Of a stretch of DNA of 64,000 nt, positions 7,953 to 17,165 are shown piece after piece (position 1 is the first letter of the stretch; the number at the start of each line of letters is the position of its first letter). The translations under genes were made by a program, and so were the position numbers. The notes below the pieces were generated by a model that was not told where the DNA came from, searched no databases, and saw only the letters and a program-made list of their open reading frames with translations. Source of the stretch: Sinorhizobium alkalisoli (lineage in GTDB: Bacteria; Pseudomonadota; Alphaproteobacteria; Rhizobiales; Rhizobiaceae); contig NZ_CP034909.1 in assembly GCF_008932245.1 (NCBI RefSeq), forward strand, positions 434,001 to 498,000, in the 5' to 3' direction.

Positions 7953-8693
7953 ATGATTGATTTCAACGCTGATATTTCCTCACTGATGCTCCCGAATGGG
8001 CGTTCCGTGGTCGGATCGCTCGACAGCGAAGATGAAGTCAAGCGCGTTCTCGGCCTGATATCTGATGCCTATGGTTTCCGAGGCTTCACGGTGTTGGGCA
8101 TTCCGGAACGGGGATGCCGCAGCCTTGCCGCGCAGGCACAGCTGACGACGTGGCCGTCGGAATTCTTCCGACGCTATGACGACGCTCGCCTGATGGACGG
8201 CAGCCCCGTCGTCCAGAAGCTGCGGCGCAGCACGATTCCCTTCACTTACGATGCGCATGAGCTGGCGCGCAGGCGGCTGGACGGCAAGGGCGATGCCGCT
8301 GTCAGCGTCTTCGAAGAAGCCAACATACCGCGCGGCGTCTACCTGCCCGTCCATGATGCCGCCGGGCATCGTGGCGCGATCGCCTTTGGCGGCGAGAGGC
8401 CCGTCGTTTCCAATGACGAGCTGCAGGCACTCAATCTCTGGGCCGGATTTCTATATTGCAGGTGGACCGAGGTCAGAAGCCGCGACAGGCGAGGGTCGGG
8501 CAGCCTCTCCCGGCGCGAGATCGAATGCCTGCGCTGGGCCGCTGCCGGCAAGACGACGGTCGAGATGGCCCGGATCATGGCGCTGTCCGAATATACGGTA
8601 AACCACTACCTGAACCGTGCGACCCGAAAATTGGACTCGGTCAATCGCGTCCAGACGGTCGCCAAAGCAATGCGCGCCGGCCTGATCAACTAG
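7953..8693 (+). CDS. LuxR-family solo regulator, first of a tandem pair
   Basis: 246 residues: an autoinducer-binding-like domain (about 20-165) and a C-terminal LuxR/GerE helix-turn-helix (about 185-246; LSRREIECLRWAAAGKTT, SEYTVNHYLNRATRKL). No luxI-type synthase is present in the window, so it is a solo. The pocket is atypical: the usual DP pair is replaced by GSP in DGSPVV, and the aromatic at the W85 position of TraR is Tyr in PFTYD. The ORF extends 50 codons upstream, but MIDFNADIS follows GGAGAGCGGAAG and fits the family start. The neighbour 8928-9683 is a paralogue, particularly close in the DNA-binding domain, suggesting tandem duplication. Confidence 0.85.
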   Translation: MIDFNADISSLMLPNGRSVVGSLDSEDEVKRVLGLISDAYGFRGFTVLGIPERGCRSLAAQAQLTTWPSEFFRRYDDARLMDGSPVVQKLRRSTIPFTYDAHELARRRLDGKGDAAVSVFEEANIPRGVYLPVHDAAGHRGAIAFGGERPVVSNDELQALNLWAGFLYCRWTEVRSRDRRGSGSLSRREIECLRWAAAGKTTVEMARIMALSEYTVNHYLNRATRKLDSVNRVQTVAKAMRAGLIN

Positions 8694-8927
8694 GGTCACT
8701 ATCTGTTGGATTTTCGGGACTCGCCACGCGAGTGGAAAAAGAGACAGGTCCTGGGCTTGGCCCAGCGGCCGTCTCGGTGCGCCCCCTGAAAAAAGTGGGG
8801 ATGTTTTGGCCGCAATCGCGAAATACACAGCCTTTTGCCAGGGAACGGCGATGATTGTAGATCTGCAGTTGGCATTGGCCGCGGGCTCGGGCTATTTGAT
8901 AATTGATGATTGTCATGGAACGCGCGA

Positions 8928-9683
8928 ATGCAAGACACAATGACGACCGGGATGCGTGACATCGATCTGCCCCGGGGCGGCGATTTCGCGCCCGAAATCG
9001 CAAGGCTTGAGACCCAGTTTGACATCATCCGCTATATGCGGCGGATCACGCAGATCTTCGGTTTCAAGACATTCCTCATTTGCTCGATTCCCGCCATCGA
9101 CATGGAGCGGCTGTCCGCTGCCATGGTGATCTCCAATATGCCGGCCGAGTTGCTCAACAAATATGACAGCCTCTCGATGCTGCGCTTCAGCACGGGCGTG
9201 CGACGTTTGCGGGAGACGACGACGCCATTCGAGGTCACGCTGGAGGAGTGGGAGCGGGAGAGCGGCAAGCCGGATTCGGCCGCAGATTACATTGCCATGC
9301 TACGCGAGAATGGCATCTATCAGGCCAATTATTTTCCCGTGCACGATGCCGAGGGCGGTCGCGGCGCGGTTATCTTCATGGGGCCGGACCTGGATCTGCC
9401 GATGACGGCGACGATGGAACTGCAGATGATCGCAATCCACGTCTATAATCGTCTGGCCGAAATCGGCTCCGTTTGGAAGAGCGCCAACACGGCACTTTCC
9501 GAGCGGGAAATCCAGTGCCTGAGCTGGACGGCGGCCGGCAAGACGAGTGCGGAGATCGCCGGGATACTCGGCCTTTCGGAGCACACGGTCAATCACTACC
9601 TCAATCACGTTACCAAGAAGCTCGACGCCGTTAACCGCACGCAGGCGGTCGTTAAGGCGATGAAGAAGGGCTACATCAGCTGA
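8928..9683 (+). CDS. LuxR-family solo regulator, second of a tandem pair
   Basis: 251 residues with the same layout as the preceding gene: N-terminal ligand-type domain and a C-terminal GerE domain (LSEREIQCLSWTAAGKTS, SEHTVNHYLNHVTKKL). Key acyl-homoserine-lactone contacts look lost: the region equal to W57..Y61 reads PAELLNKY, the DP pair reads ST in RFSTGV, and the W85 position is Val in PFEVT. A classical AHL ligand is therefore unlikely. The start is uncertain: ATG 8928 (MQDTMTTGM) is used, ATG 8940 is possible, and neither has a strong ribosome site. 234 bp separate it from the first LuxR gene, enough for its own promoter. Confidence 0.83.
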   Translation: MQDTMTTGMRDIDLPRGGDFAPEIARLETQFDIIRYMRRITQIFGFKTFLICSIPAIDMERLSAAMVISNMPAELLNKYDSLSMLRFSTGVRRLRETTTPFEVTLEEWERESGKPDSAADYIAMLRENGIYQANYFPVHDAEGGRGAVIFMGPDLDLPMTATMELQMIAIHVYNRLAEIGSVWKSANTALSEREIQCLSWTAAGKTSAEIAGILGLSEHTVNHYLNHVTKKLDAVNRTQAVVKAMKKGYIS

Positions 9684-9873
9684 CGCGGGTTTCCGACGCA
9701 GCCTCCCCGGGGACGCCGCACGCAACGGCTCTGGTGTGAACGCTGCTCAATTGCGCGAAAGTTGTGCCTAAACGGTGCGCATGCCTGGAATTTAAGCGCA
9801 GAGCCTTCCATTTTCTTGCGGCGAATCTGTGTTAACGCTTTGAAATGATTACGTCTCTTGTGTCCAGATAAAA

Positions 9874-9890
9874 CTGGCACGCATCCTGCA
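9874..9890 (+). promoter_or_regulatory. Sigma-54 (RpoN) -24/-12 promoter
   Basis: CTGGCACGCATCCTGCA matches the consensus YTGGCACG-N4-TTGCW with one mismatch (C for the first T of the -12 element) and exact GG-to-GC spacing. It points toward 9900 and the structured segment before mrp. No gene overlaps it on the plus strand. Confidence 0.55.
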
Positions 9891-9902
9891 TTCTCATTGT
9901 CG

Positions 9903-10020
9903 TGTCCAGAGGGGACCATAATAAGACAGCGCCCAGGAAGGTTGCGAAGACGGGGCCGCCGCTGATCGCCTGTGATTCCGGATGTACGGACGCAAGGCGC
10001 TCGACTGGCGGCCCCATTTT
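9903..10020 (+). ncRNA. Candidate small RNA (or structured mrp leader) behind a sigma-54 promoter
   Basis: Starts about 12 bp after the -12 element. It holds a small 5' hairpin (GTCC/GGAC, 9904-9916) and a long 3' stem-loop with GGGGCCGCC (9952-9960) pairing to GGCGGCCCC (10007-10015), internal CGCCT/AGGCG pairing, then ATTTTGTT as in an intrinsic terminator. If it terminates there, the product is about 115 nt. On the opposite strand a 61-codon ORF (9832-10017) with a GAGAGG ribosome site covers the same stretch; I regard it as less likely but cannot exclude it. No homologue family was recognised. Confidence 0.4.
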
Positions 10021-10068
10021 GTTGCCTCTCGCGATTGGCGAAGCGCCTCGCCTCGACTATCTGTTGCA

Positions 10069-10156
10069 TGGTCCTTAAATCGACTTCGATTTGGGGATAA
10101 ATTGTGCAGGAGTTCAAAGCGTTACAGCGGCCTTTGCGCCCGTCGGGCGCCGCGCT
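10069..10156 (+). repeat. RIME-like intergenic palindromic element
   Basis: Two palindromic parts: an AAATCGACTTCGATTT dyad, then GTTCAAAGCGTTACAG running into a CGGCCTTTGCGCCCGTCGGGCGC hairpin, here given in parts (CCTTTGCGCC, GTCGGGCGCCGCGCTGT). It resembles the 11819-11923 copy and ends 29 bp before mrp. It creates a spurious in-frame extension of the mrp ORF. Confidence 0.7.
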
Positions 10157-10184
10157 GTTCGCCAGGAAGAGACGAGAGGGCGAC

Positions 10185-11342
10185 ATGCCGGACGTAACCA
10201 GGGAAATGATTCTTGAAAAGCTGCGGAGCGTTCGCGGTCCCGACATGGAGGGCAACATCGTCGACCTCGGCCTTGTCTCCGATGTCTTCATCTCGGACGG
10301 CAAGGCTTATTTCTCTATCACCGTGCCGGCAGAGCGGGCAAAGGAACTCGAACCTATGCGCGTCGCCGCCGAACGGGTGGTGCGCGAAATCCCGGGCGTG
10401 AAGGCCGCAATGGTCGCGCTGACTGCCGATCGCAAGGCGGCCCCGAAGGCTGCACCCGTCGAGCGGCCACGACCGGCGGCCCCGTCCGGACAGCCGCATG
10501 GTCATCGGCCAGCGAGCGGAACGCCGGCGAAGCCGGGAATTCCCGGCGTCGGCGCTATCATTGCCGTTGCATCGGGCAAGGGCGGTGTCGGCAAGTCGAC
10601 GACCTCGGTGAACCTCGCCTTGGCGCTCAAGGCGAATGGCCTCGAGGTCGGCCTGCTCGATGCCGATATCTACGGCCCGTCGATGCCGCGCCTCTTGAAG
10701 ATTTCCGGGCGGCCGCAGCAGATTGAGGGCCGGCTCATCCGGCCGATGGAAAACTACGGGCTCAAGGTGATGTCGATGGGCTTCCTCGTCGATGAGGAGG
10801 TCGCGATGATCTGGCGCGGGCCGATGATCCAGTCCGCGCTCTTGCAGATGTTGCGGGAAGTCGCCTGGGGCGAACTCGACGTGCTCGTCGTCGACATGCC
10901 GCCCGGCACCGGCGACGCGCAACTGACCATGGCGCAGCAAGTGCCGCTTGCCGGAGCCGTCATCGTCTCGACCCCCCAGGACCTTGCGCTCGTTGATGCC
11001 CGCAAGGGACTGGCCATGTTCCGCAAGGTCGAGGTTCCGGTGCTCGGCATCGTCGAGAATATGAGCTATTTCATCGCTCCCGACACCGGCAAACGTTACG
11101 ATATTTTCGGCCATGGCGGTGCACGCAAGGAAGCCGAACGCATCGGCGTGCCTTTTCTAGGGGAGGTTCCCCTGACCATGGGCATCCGCGAAACCTCCGA
11201 TGCCGGAACGCCGCTGGTGGCGTCCGAGCCGGACGGCGAGGTCGCCCGCATCTACCGCGACATTGCTGCAAAGACCTGGGAGCAGGTATCATTGGCGCGG
11301 CAGGACCAGAGCCGCGCCATGCCGAACATAGTTTTTGAATAG
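10185..11342 (+). CDS. mrp: Mrp/ApbC family iron-sulfur cluster carrier ATPase
   Basis: 385 residues. N-terminal MIP18/DUF59-type domain (1-80), an Ala/Pro/Arg-rich linker (85-120), then the ParA-like ATPase with a deviant P-loop SGKGGVGKST at 130-139 and DMPPGTGDAQLT as switch motif. Mrp/ApbC proteins move Fe-S clusters to apo-proteins in the cytosol. The CxxC that binds the shared cluster in many members (ENMSYFICxxC) is absent: the sequence reads ENMSYFIAPDTGKRYDIFGHGG. I believe this variant is common in alphaproteobacteria. The start MPDVTREMI follows GAGAGGGCGAC; the longer ORF reads into the repeat. Probably monocistronic. Confidence 0.88.
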   Translation: MPDVTREMILEKLRSVRGPDMEGNIVDLGLVSDVFISDGKAYFSITVPAERAKELEPMRVAAERVVREIPGVKAAMVALTADRKAAPKAAPVERPRPAAPSGQPHGHRPASGTPAKPGIPGVGAIIAVASGKGGVGKSTTSVNLALALKANGLEVGLLDADIYGPSMPRLLKISGRPQQIEGRLIRPMENYGLKVMSMGFLVDEEVAMIWRGPMIQSALLQMLREVAWGELDVLVVDMPPGTGDAQLTMAQQVPLAGAVIVSTPQDLALVDARKGLAMFRKVEVPVLGIVENMSYFIAPDTGKRYDIFGHGGARKEAERIGVPFLGEVPLTMGIRETSDAGTPLVASEPDGEVARIYRDIAAKTWEQVSLARQDQSRAMPNIVFE

Positions 11343-11818
11343 GGAGCCTTGGCGCGCGGCGCCGCTCAACGCCTTGATTTAGAAAAACTTTTACGGTTGC
11401 AGAACGGCCCGGTCGTCCGTCTCTCGCGATGGGGGAGTACTGCGGCGCAGCAAATCATCGTTGATTTTGCGCTGGTATTGCGTCATATGCCTTGCCGCTG
11501 CCCGCGAGGGCAGTTGGTACGGCACCGGTCGCTGGAGACATTCTTTGCGGCATTCCGCCGAGCGCCGCGGCGGCGGTTTTTACGGGTGCATCGGCGTTGT
11601 GAAGGTCGTGGTGGCTGATCGGCCCGATCCCATTTGGTTGGTCTGGTCGGCCGCATCGAAGAGGCGGCTCTATGCTCACAGGATATTGCGCCTGCGGAAA
11701 GGCCGTCGCGCTCGCGACGGTGGAACCGCCGGGATCACTACGCAAACGCAAGACACGTCGAACCGCGTGGTCGCTTCCTGCAATGTTTCCCTGTTCTATC
11801 GGTGGAAAGGCTGGCTCT
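11343..11818. other. Intergenic, no gene recognised
   Basis: About 475 bp between mrp and the next repeat. Several short ORFs cross it on both strands but none resembles a known family or has a good ribosome site. It may contain decayed sequence; the kup promoter is not obvious. Confidence 0.4.
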
Positions 11819-11923
11819 ACTGCATGTCTCCTTGAATCGACCTCGATTCAAGGACGAAGACATGCAGCAATTCAAAGCGCTACAGCGTCCTTTGCGCGTC
11901 TGATAGACGCGCGGCGCTGTAGG
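11819..11923 (+). repeat. RIME-like element, best-preserved copy
   Basis: About 105 bp, two palindromes. The first pairs TGCATGTC..CCTTGAATCGA with TCGATTCAAGG..AGACATGCA. The second pairs CTACAGCG and CGCTGTAG around GCGCGTCTGATAGACGCGC. This is the layout described for Rhizobium intergenic mosaic elements (about 108 bp, two palindromes). It ends 16 bp before the kup start, so it forms most of the kup leader. Confidence 0.75.
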
Positions 11924-11939
11924 AGCCCGTTCATCGCCC

Positions 11940-13841
11940 ATGTCTGAATTGTCCGCGCCTTCCGTGTCCAGATCCGAAAATATGCGCCGACTGCTCGCGC
12001 TCGCACTCGGATCCATCGGCGTCGTCTATGGCGACATCGGCACGAGCCCGCTTTACGCCTTTCGCGAGGCGCTGCGTCCCGTCGCGCATGATGGTGTCAC
12101 CGGTGTGGAGATCATCGGCCTCATCTCCTTGATGATCTGGTCGTTGACCATCATCGTGACGATCAAATATGTGCTCTTCCTGCTCAGGGCGGACAATGAC
12201 GGAGAGGGCGGGACGCTCTCGCTGCTGGCATTGCTCATGAAGACCGCGACCGGCCACAGGGCGGCCCTCTTCTTCATGGGGATCGCGGGCGCGGCACTTT
12301 TCATCGGTGACGCAATGATCACGCCGGCGCTTTCGGTTCTCTCCGCCGTCGAAGGTCTGAAGCTCGTGACGCCGGCGCTAACCGAATACGTGCTGCCGAT
12401 TGCGGTCGTGATCCTGGTGGTCCTGTTCGCCGTGCAATCGCATGGGACCGGAGCGGTCTCGAGTTTCTTTGGGCCGATCACGCTCGTCTGGTTCGTGGTC
12501 ATGGGCGCGATCGGCCTTGTGCACATCGCCGACGATCTTTCGATTTTCGCCGCCTTCAATCCGCTTTACGCGGCTACCTTCATGATCAATGAAGGATTTG
12601 TCGGCATTGTCGTGCTGGGGGCCGTCTTCCTGACGGTGACGGGCGCAGAGGCGCTTTACGCCGATCTTGGCCATTTCGGCCGCCGGCCGATCCAGTGGGC
12701 CTGGTTTAGTGTCGTCTTTCCCGCACTCACCTTGAATTATCTCGGGCAGGGCGCCTTTATCCTCCATTACCCCCAGGCAATGTCCGACCCGTTCTTCCTG
12801 ATGTTTCCGAAATGGGCGCTGCTTCCCGTCGTCATCCTCGCGACCGCGTCAACCATCATCGCCAGCCAGGCGGTGATCACCGGAGCCTTTTCGCTGGCAC
12901 GCCAGGCCATCCATCTCGGCTTCCTGCCCCGCATGGCGATCTTCCACACGTCAGAGACCCACACGGGGCAGATCTACCTGCCCAGTGTCAATTCGCTCTT
13001 GATGTTCGGCGTCCTGGCGTTGGTCTTCCTCTTCGGCTCGTCCGAGGCACTCGCCACCGCCTATGGAATATCCGTGACCGGCGCCATGGTCGTGACGTCG
13101 TTCCTGGCCTTCGAGTTCCTGCGTGTCCGTTGGAATTGGTCTGCCTTGGCGGCGGCGACTGCCCTGTTGCCGCTCTTTGCGCTGGAGTTCACCTTCCTCG
13201 GCGCCAATCTGCTCAAGATTGGCGACGGCGGTTATGTGCCGATCATGATCGCTGCGACGTTCATCGTGATCATGTGGACCTGGAAACGCGGCACCGAGAT
13301 CCTGCACGCCAAGACGCGCCATATCGAGGTCCCCTTGGCCACCTTCATCAAATCGCTCGAGCGCAAGAGTGAACACGCGCCGGTCTCCGTACCGGGCACA
13401 GCAATCTTCCTGACGAGCGATCCGGGCTCCACGCCCGCGGCGCTTTTGCACAACTTGAAGCACAATCATGTGCTGCATCAGCAGAACTTCATATTGACCG
13501 TGCGCACGGCCAACACACCAAGAGTACCCAAGGAGGAACGCGTCAACGTTCGGCAATTGTCGGAGCGCTTTACTCTGCTCGAGATGAAGTTCGGCTTCAT
13601 GGAGACTCAGAACGTCTCGCAGGCGCTGGGCCTCTTCCGCAAGTCTGGCATCAAGTTCGACATCATGTCCACGTCCTTCTACCTCGGCCGCCGCAAGCTC
13701 GTGCCGGACGCTGAATCCGGGATGCCGTATTGGCAGGACCGGCTGTTCATTGCCCTCGCCAATGCGGCCATCGATCCCTCGGACTATTTCCGCCTGCCGA
13801 CGAACCGCGTCGTCGAACTCGGTTCGCAAGTGATCATTTGA
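11940..13841 (+). CDS. kup: KUP/HAK/KT family potassium uptake protein
   Basis: 633 residues, usual length for bacterial Kup. It imports K+ with H+. The signature [19 protein letters not shown] lies near the N-terminus, followed by about twelve hydrophobic segments up to residue 450 (for example [36 protein letters not shown]) and a cytoplasmic tail of about 180 residues with [16 protein letters not shown]. Rhizobia often carry several Kup paralogues; this is the only one in the window. It is preceded almost directly by a RIME-like repeat and followed by about 200 bp without a clear terminator. Confidence 0.93.
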   Translation: MSELSAPSVSRSENMRRLLALALGSIGVVYGDIGTSPLYAFREALRPVAHDGVTGVEIIGLISLMIWSLTIIVTIKYVLFLLRADNDGEGGTLSLLALLMKTATGHRAALFFMGIAGAALFIGDAMITPALSVLSAVEGLKLVTPALTEYVLPIAVVILVVLFAVQSHGTGAVSSFFGPITLVWFVVMGAIGLVHIADDLSIFAAFNPLYAATFMINEGFVGIVVLGAVFLTVTGAEALYADLGHFGRRPIQWAWFSVVFPALTLNYLGQGAFILHYPQAMSDPFFLMFPKWALLPVVILATASTIIASQAVITGAFSLARQAIHLGFLPRMAIFHTSETHTGQIYLPSVNSLLMFGVLALVFLFGSSEALATAYGISVTGAMVVTSFLAFEFLRVRWNWSALAAATALLPLFALEFTFLGANLLKIGDGGYVPIMIAATFIVIMWTWKRGTEILHAKTRHIEVPLATFIKSLERKSEHAPVSVPGTAIFLTSDPGSTPAALLHNLKHNHVLHQQNFILTVRTANTPRVPKEERVNVRQLSERFTLLEMKFGFMETQNVSQALGLFRKSGIKFDIMSTSFYLGRRKLVPDAESGMPYWQDRLFIALANAAIDPSDYFRLPTNRVVELGSQVII

Positions 13842-14051
13842 TCGCTCTTGCCGAAGCGAGTGTCCCATCCGGACCGACTGCATTAACCAAACATCAAGGT
13901 TAATGCTTCAACTTCAAGGCTCGAAGGAAGCGGTCCCGGCCAGCCGTCCGATCGCTTCGAAACTTTAGCGTCCCCGCGTGGAATCGTGCCGTCGGCCTCC
14001 GGCCGGCTTGCGAGAACGCGCGCCCGAGTGAGAGTTGCGTGGAGCCGTACG

Positions 14052-15230
14052 GTGCGTGAGAGTCGACAGTCGAGCCGCAAGTTTCGCATGTCCTTCCCGG
14101 CCTGGCGCGCCCCGGCTATCTTCGGGCTTGCGATTTTCCTCTGCTTTCCCTCGGCCGCTGCCTATTCGGATCTCGCCACTTTCCTGGCCGGTATCAATCG
14201 CGGCGGCGAGCGCTGGCGCATGTACATGACGCGGTCGCCAGCGGGCTCGGTGCACCAGGCCGAGATGATATTCTCCGATCCGGTCACGACCGGCGCTCTC
14301 GACGGAGGTGCGGGCATCACGCTGGCCGATGGCAGCCGCGTGGCACTGACGGCGGAATCAAAGCGGCAGGAAGGAACGCCCGATGAGGATCGCGTCACCC
14401 GGAAGTTGAAGAAGGGCCGCGTCGTTGCCGTCAGCCCCGTGACGCCGCCGAAGGACTTCAGCGCCGGATCGATCCTTCAGCGCACAAGCTCGCTGGTCGA
14501 GCCCCAATTCGACGGTGCGGAGAGAATGGTCTTCGCTAAGCCGAAGATCAAGGGCAAGGAGATCGAGATTGCCACGGCCTTCTACCGGAAGATGCCGCCG
14601 AAGCCCGATCCGGGCGTTTCGCCGATGCTCGCCAAGCTGGTGACGAACGACAAGGCCGATATTCTCGCCACCGCTTACGTCCGGACCGACCCGGACTATG
14701 CACGCGAATCGCCCTTCGATTCGATTCTGAGCGACGACGCACACGGCGGGCGCTTCATCCCGGACATAGCCCCGGATGATCATGCCTGGGCAGCGACGGC
14801 CCTGCCGCCGACCGTCTTCAGCAAGGACGAACAGACCTGCCTGGCAGAAGCCATTTATTTCGAGGCCCGCAGCGAGCCGCTGAAGGGGCAAGCGGCGGTC
14901 GGCCAGGTGATCCTCAACCGCGTCCGCAACCCCACCTATCCGAAGAGCATCTGCGGTGTGGTCTACCAGAACAAGAACTGGCGCAACCGTTGCCAGTTTT
15001 CCTTCGCCTGCGACATGATCCGAGATCTGATCTATTCGCGCTCTCACTGGAAGGCAGCCAGGGAAGTGGCCATGGCCGTGACCGCGGGCAAGATCTGGTT
15101 GCCGGAAGTCGGCTCCGCAACGCACTACCATGCCACCTATGTGAACCCCGCCTGGGCCAAGACGATGAAGCGCGTCGGCCGCATCGGTCTGCACATCTTC
15201 TACCGGACCTATGGCGGCGGCTGGAGCTGA
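14052..15230 (+). CDS. Exported SleB-type cell wall hydrolase
   Basis: 392 residues from the GTG start used here. A positively charged N-terminus is followed by a hydrophobic signal segment (AIFGLAIFLCFPSAAAYS), a long unassigned periplasmic region (about 45-280), and a C-terminal hydrolase_2/SleB domain (about 285-390: EQTCLAEAIYFEARSEPLKG split here as CLAEAIYFEARSE, then GQAAVGQVILNRVRNPTYP, CQFSFACD, ATHYHATYVNP). SleB-family proteins are lytic transglycosylase/amidase-like peptidoglycan hydrolases. GTG 14052 has GGAG seven bases upstream; ATG 14088 and GTG 13986 are alternatives. Monocistronic, followed by a RIME-like repeat and the ATP synthase promoter. Confidence 0.8.
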   Translation: MRESRQSSRKFRMSFPAWRAPAIFGLAIFLCFPSAAAYSDLATFLAGINRGGERWRMYMTRSPAGSVHQAEMIFSDPVTTGALDGGAGITLADGSRVALTAESKRQEGTPDEDRVTRKLKKGRVVAVSPVTPPKDFSAGSILQRTSSLVEPQFDGAERMVFAKPKIKGKEIEIATAFYRKMPPKPDPGVSPMLAKLVTNDKADILATAYVRTDPDYARESPFDSILSDDAHGGRFIPDIAPDDHAWAATALPPTVFSKDEQTCLAEAIYFEARSEPLKGQAAVGQVILNRVRNPTYPKSICGVVYQNKNWRNRCQFSFACDMIRDLIYSRSHWKAAREVAMAVTAGKIWLPEVGSATHYHATYVNPAWAKTMKRVGRIGLHIFYRTYGGGWS

Positions 15231-15262
15231 TTGATTCGCGAGATCGCGGACGCCAGCCTGCT

Positions 15263-15360
15263 GGCCGTCTCCAGAGATCGGGGCTCAAGGACAAAGGCTC
15301 GCAGCGATTCAAAGTGTGAGCGTGACCTGTCGCGTCCGTCAGGACGCGCGGCGCTCGGTG
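15263..15360 (+). repeat. Degenerate RIME-like element
   Basis: Alignable along its length with the 11819-11923 copy: GGCTCAAGGACAAAGGCTCG, GCAGCGATTCAAAGTGTGAG, then the GCGTCCGTCAGGACGCGC hairpin and GGCGCT. It is more diverged, and its first palindrome is poor. It lies between the SleB gene and the atp promoter. Confidence 0.6.
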
Positions 15361-15487
15361 CTCCGTTGCGACCAAGACCCCCGAACGGCGACAATTCCCA
15401 GCGCCGCTTTGCCGCAGGCATTCCAAAATACAGCTAACTAATTGAAAAGCCTAGAAAATATTGTCCACCCTCAATACTCTTCCATGC

Positions 15488-15516
15488 CTTGACTATGCGG
15501 AAGCCTAAAACTATGT
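15488..15516 (+). promoter_or_regulatory. Housekeeping promoter of the ATP synthase Fo operon
   Basis: CTTGAC, 17 bases, CTATGT. This fits the rhizobial sigma-70 consensus CTTGAC-N17-CTATAT with one mismatch. It lies about 100 bp upstream of atpI in a 384-bp gap that otherwise holds only the repeat. Confidence 0.65.
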
Positions 15517-15614
15517 TGCGCGCGACTTCAAAAGGGGCCGAACGTGGCATGGTTGCCGGCCGTTTGTATGACCGTGATCGCGTTTAGACCGCGTGAGGCT
15601 GCAAGGGGAGCCAC

Positions 15615-15968
15615 GTGACGGAGAAGCCGGAAGAGAGTTTGGAGGCGCGGCTGAAGCGTCTTGGCGAGGACCTCGCGTCCAGGCGGACGGATCCCTCGGA
15701 CAAGGCGGAGATGCGCAGCGCGGAAAGCCGCAAGGGCTATGCCGAGGCGATGAAGCTTTCGAGCGAATTCATCGCCGGCATCGTTGTCGGGGCGTTTCTG
15801 GGCTATCTTCTGGACCATTTTGCGGGTACAGGGCCGTGGGGCATGATCGTCCTCCTGCTGCTCGGGTTCTGTGCTGGCATATTGAACGTGCTGCGCTCTG
15901 CCGGTCTGGTGGCTAAGCCCGACCAGCATGGGCCTGGGAATGAAAAAAAGGACGGGGACGGCGCCTGA
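15615..15968 (+). CDS. atpI: ATP synthase protein I
   Basis: 117 residues. Charged N-terminus, then two membrane segments (EFIAGIVVGAFLGYLLDHF and WGMIVLLLLGFCAGILNVLRS) and a short polar tail. AtpI is a non-structural helper associated with assembly of the c-ring and Mg uptake. The GTG start follows AAGGGGAGCCAC. It is first in the Fo operon, 60 bp before atpB, as usual in Rhizobiales. Confidence 0.88.
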   Translation: MTEKPEESLEARLKRLGEDLASRRTDPSDKAEMRSAESRKGYAEAMKLSSEFIAGIVVGAFLGYLLDHFAGTGPWGMIVLLLLGFCAGILNVLRSAGLVAKPDQHGPGNEKKDGDGA

Positions 15969-16028
15969 GGCGCCGTCTGGAAGAGCACGGTTTCCGCTTG
16001 CGGGCGGGCAGAACGAAAGAGAAGCGCG

Positions 16029-16781
16029 GTGTCAAACGATCCGACCCACCAGTTCCTGGTCAACAAGATTGTCCCGATCGAGATTGGCGGAATTGACTTT
16101 TCCTTCACCAATGCATCGTTGTTCATGGTTGCGACCGTCGGCGCTGCTGCGGGCTTTCTCTACCTCACCACCTCGCAGCGCGGCCTGATTCCGACGCGCA
16201 TGCAGTCGGTATCGGAGATGTCCTACGAGTTCATCGCGTCGATGCTTCGCGAGGGTGCCGGCAGTCACGGGATGAAATTCTTCCCGATGGTCTTCTCGCT
16301 GTTCATGTTCGTCCTGACGGCGAACCTGCTCGGCATGTTTCCCTATTTCTTCACCGTCACCAGCCAGATCATCGTGACCTTCGCTCTTGCCATGTTTGTT
16401 GTCGGCACGGTGATCGTCTACGGCTTCTACAGGCACGGTCTGGGTTTTCTGCAACTTTTCGTGCCGCACGGTGTGCCGGGCGCTCTTCTGCCGCTGGTGG
16501 TCTCGATCGAAGTCATATCGTTCCTCTCCCGTCCCATCAGCCTATCGGTCCGTCTCTTCGCCAACATGCTGGCCGGCCACATCACGTTGAAGGTCTTCGC
16601 AGGCTTCGTCGCCTCGCTCAGCGCTCTCGGTGCGCTCGGCATCGGTGGCGCGATCCTGCCGCTCCTCATGACCGTAGCTCTCACCGGTCTTGAATTCCTG
16701 GTTGCCTTCCTTCAGGCCTATGTCTTTGCGGTGCTGACTTGCATGTACCTCAACGACGCTGTCCATCCCGGAAGCCACTAA
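16029..16781 (+). CDS. atpB: ATP synthase subunit a (Fo)
   Basis: 250 residues. Membrane subunit forming the proton half-channels against the c-ring. The essential arginine lies in [14 protein letters not shown], with conserved [24 protein letters not shown] at the C-terminus. Five or so membrane segments are evident. The GTG start follows AGAGAAGCGCG. In the same operon as atpI, E, F' and F; the F1 genes are elsewhere, as is normal for alphaproteobacteria. Confidence 0.95.
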   Translation: MSNDPTHQFLVNKIVPIEIGGIDFSFTNASLFMVATVGAAAGFLYLTTSQRGLIPTRMQSVSEMSYEFIASMLREGAGSHGMKFFPMVFSLFMFVLTANLLGMFPYFFTVTSQIIVTFALAMFVVGTVIVYGFYRHGLGFLQLFVPHGVPGALLPLVVSIEVISFLSRPISLSVRLFANMLAGHITLKVFAGFVASLSALGALGIGGAILPLLMTVALTGLEFLVAFLQAYVFAVLTCMYLNDAVHPGSH

Positions 16782-16865
16782 GGAATAACAGTCGCTGGCT
16801 TCCGGGCGGGCAACGGCCGGAAGCGCAAATCCAAAGCCGCAACATCATTTCGAAGGAGTTCAATC

Positions 16866-17093
16866 ATGGAAGCGGAAGCAGCAAAGTTCATCGGCGCAGG
16901 TCTTGCATGCCTTGGTATGGCCGGTACGGCTCTCGGTCTTGGCAACATCTTCGGCAGCTATCTGTCCGGCGCTCTGCGCAATCCGTCGGCTGCTGACGGC
17001 CAGTTCGGTCGCCTCGTATTCGGCTTCGCCGTTACGGAAGCTCTGGGCATCTTCTCGCTGCTCGTAGCTCTTCTCCTCCTCTTCGCCGTCTAA
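16866..17093 (+). CDS. atpE: ATP synthase subunit c (Fo ring)
   Basis: 75 residues, two membrane helices joined by a polar loop ([14 protein letters not shown]). The proton-carrying acid is in helix 2 ([20 protein letters not shown], Glu). [24 protein letters not shown] here matches the alphaproteobacterial c-subunit helix 1. Preceded by AAGGAGTTCAATC, the strongest ribosome site of the operon, fitting the need for many copies. Confidence 0.95.
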   Translation: MEAEAAKFIGAGLACLGMAGTALGLGNIFGSYLSGALRNPSAADGQFGRLVFGFAVTEALGIFSLLVALLLLFAV

Positions 17094-17165
17094 TTCCGGC
17101 TGGAGCTTTGGCCGCGGTCCTAGGGCCGCGGCTGCGCATATCTAGAAGTGCACCTGGAGGTGAGC

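Noticed and set aside
10104..10184. Upstream extension of the Mrp protein (MQEFKALQRPLR...)
   Set aside because: The same peptide appears from the other repeat copy (MQQFKALQRPLRV), so it is translated repeat, not protein.
11461..11835. 124-codon plus-strand ORF between mrp and kup
   Set aside because: No ribosome site, odd composition, and it runs into the repeat; a start like MLTGYCACGKAVALA in another frame is too short to support.
15541..15556. TGGCATGGTTGCC as a sigma-54 site before atpI
   Set aside because: GG-to-GC spacing is too short for RpoN; the CTTGAC-N17-CTATGT promoter explains the operon.
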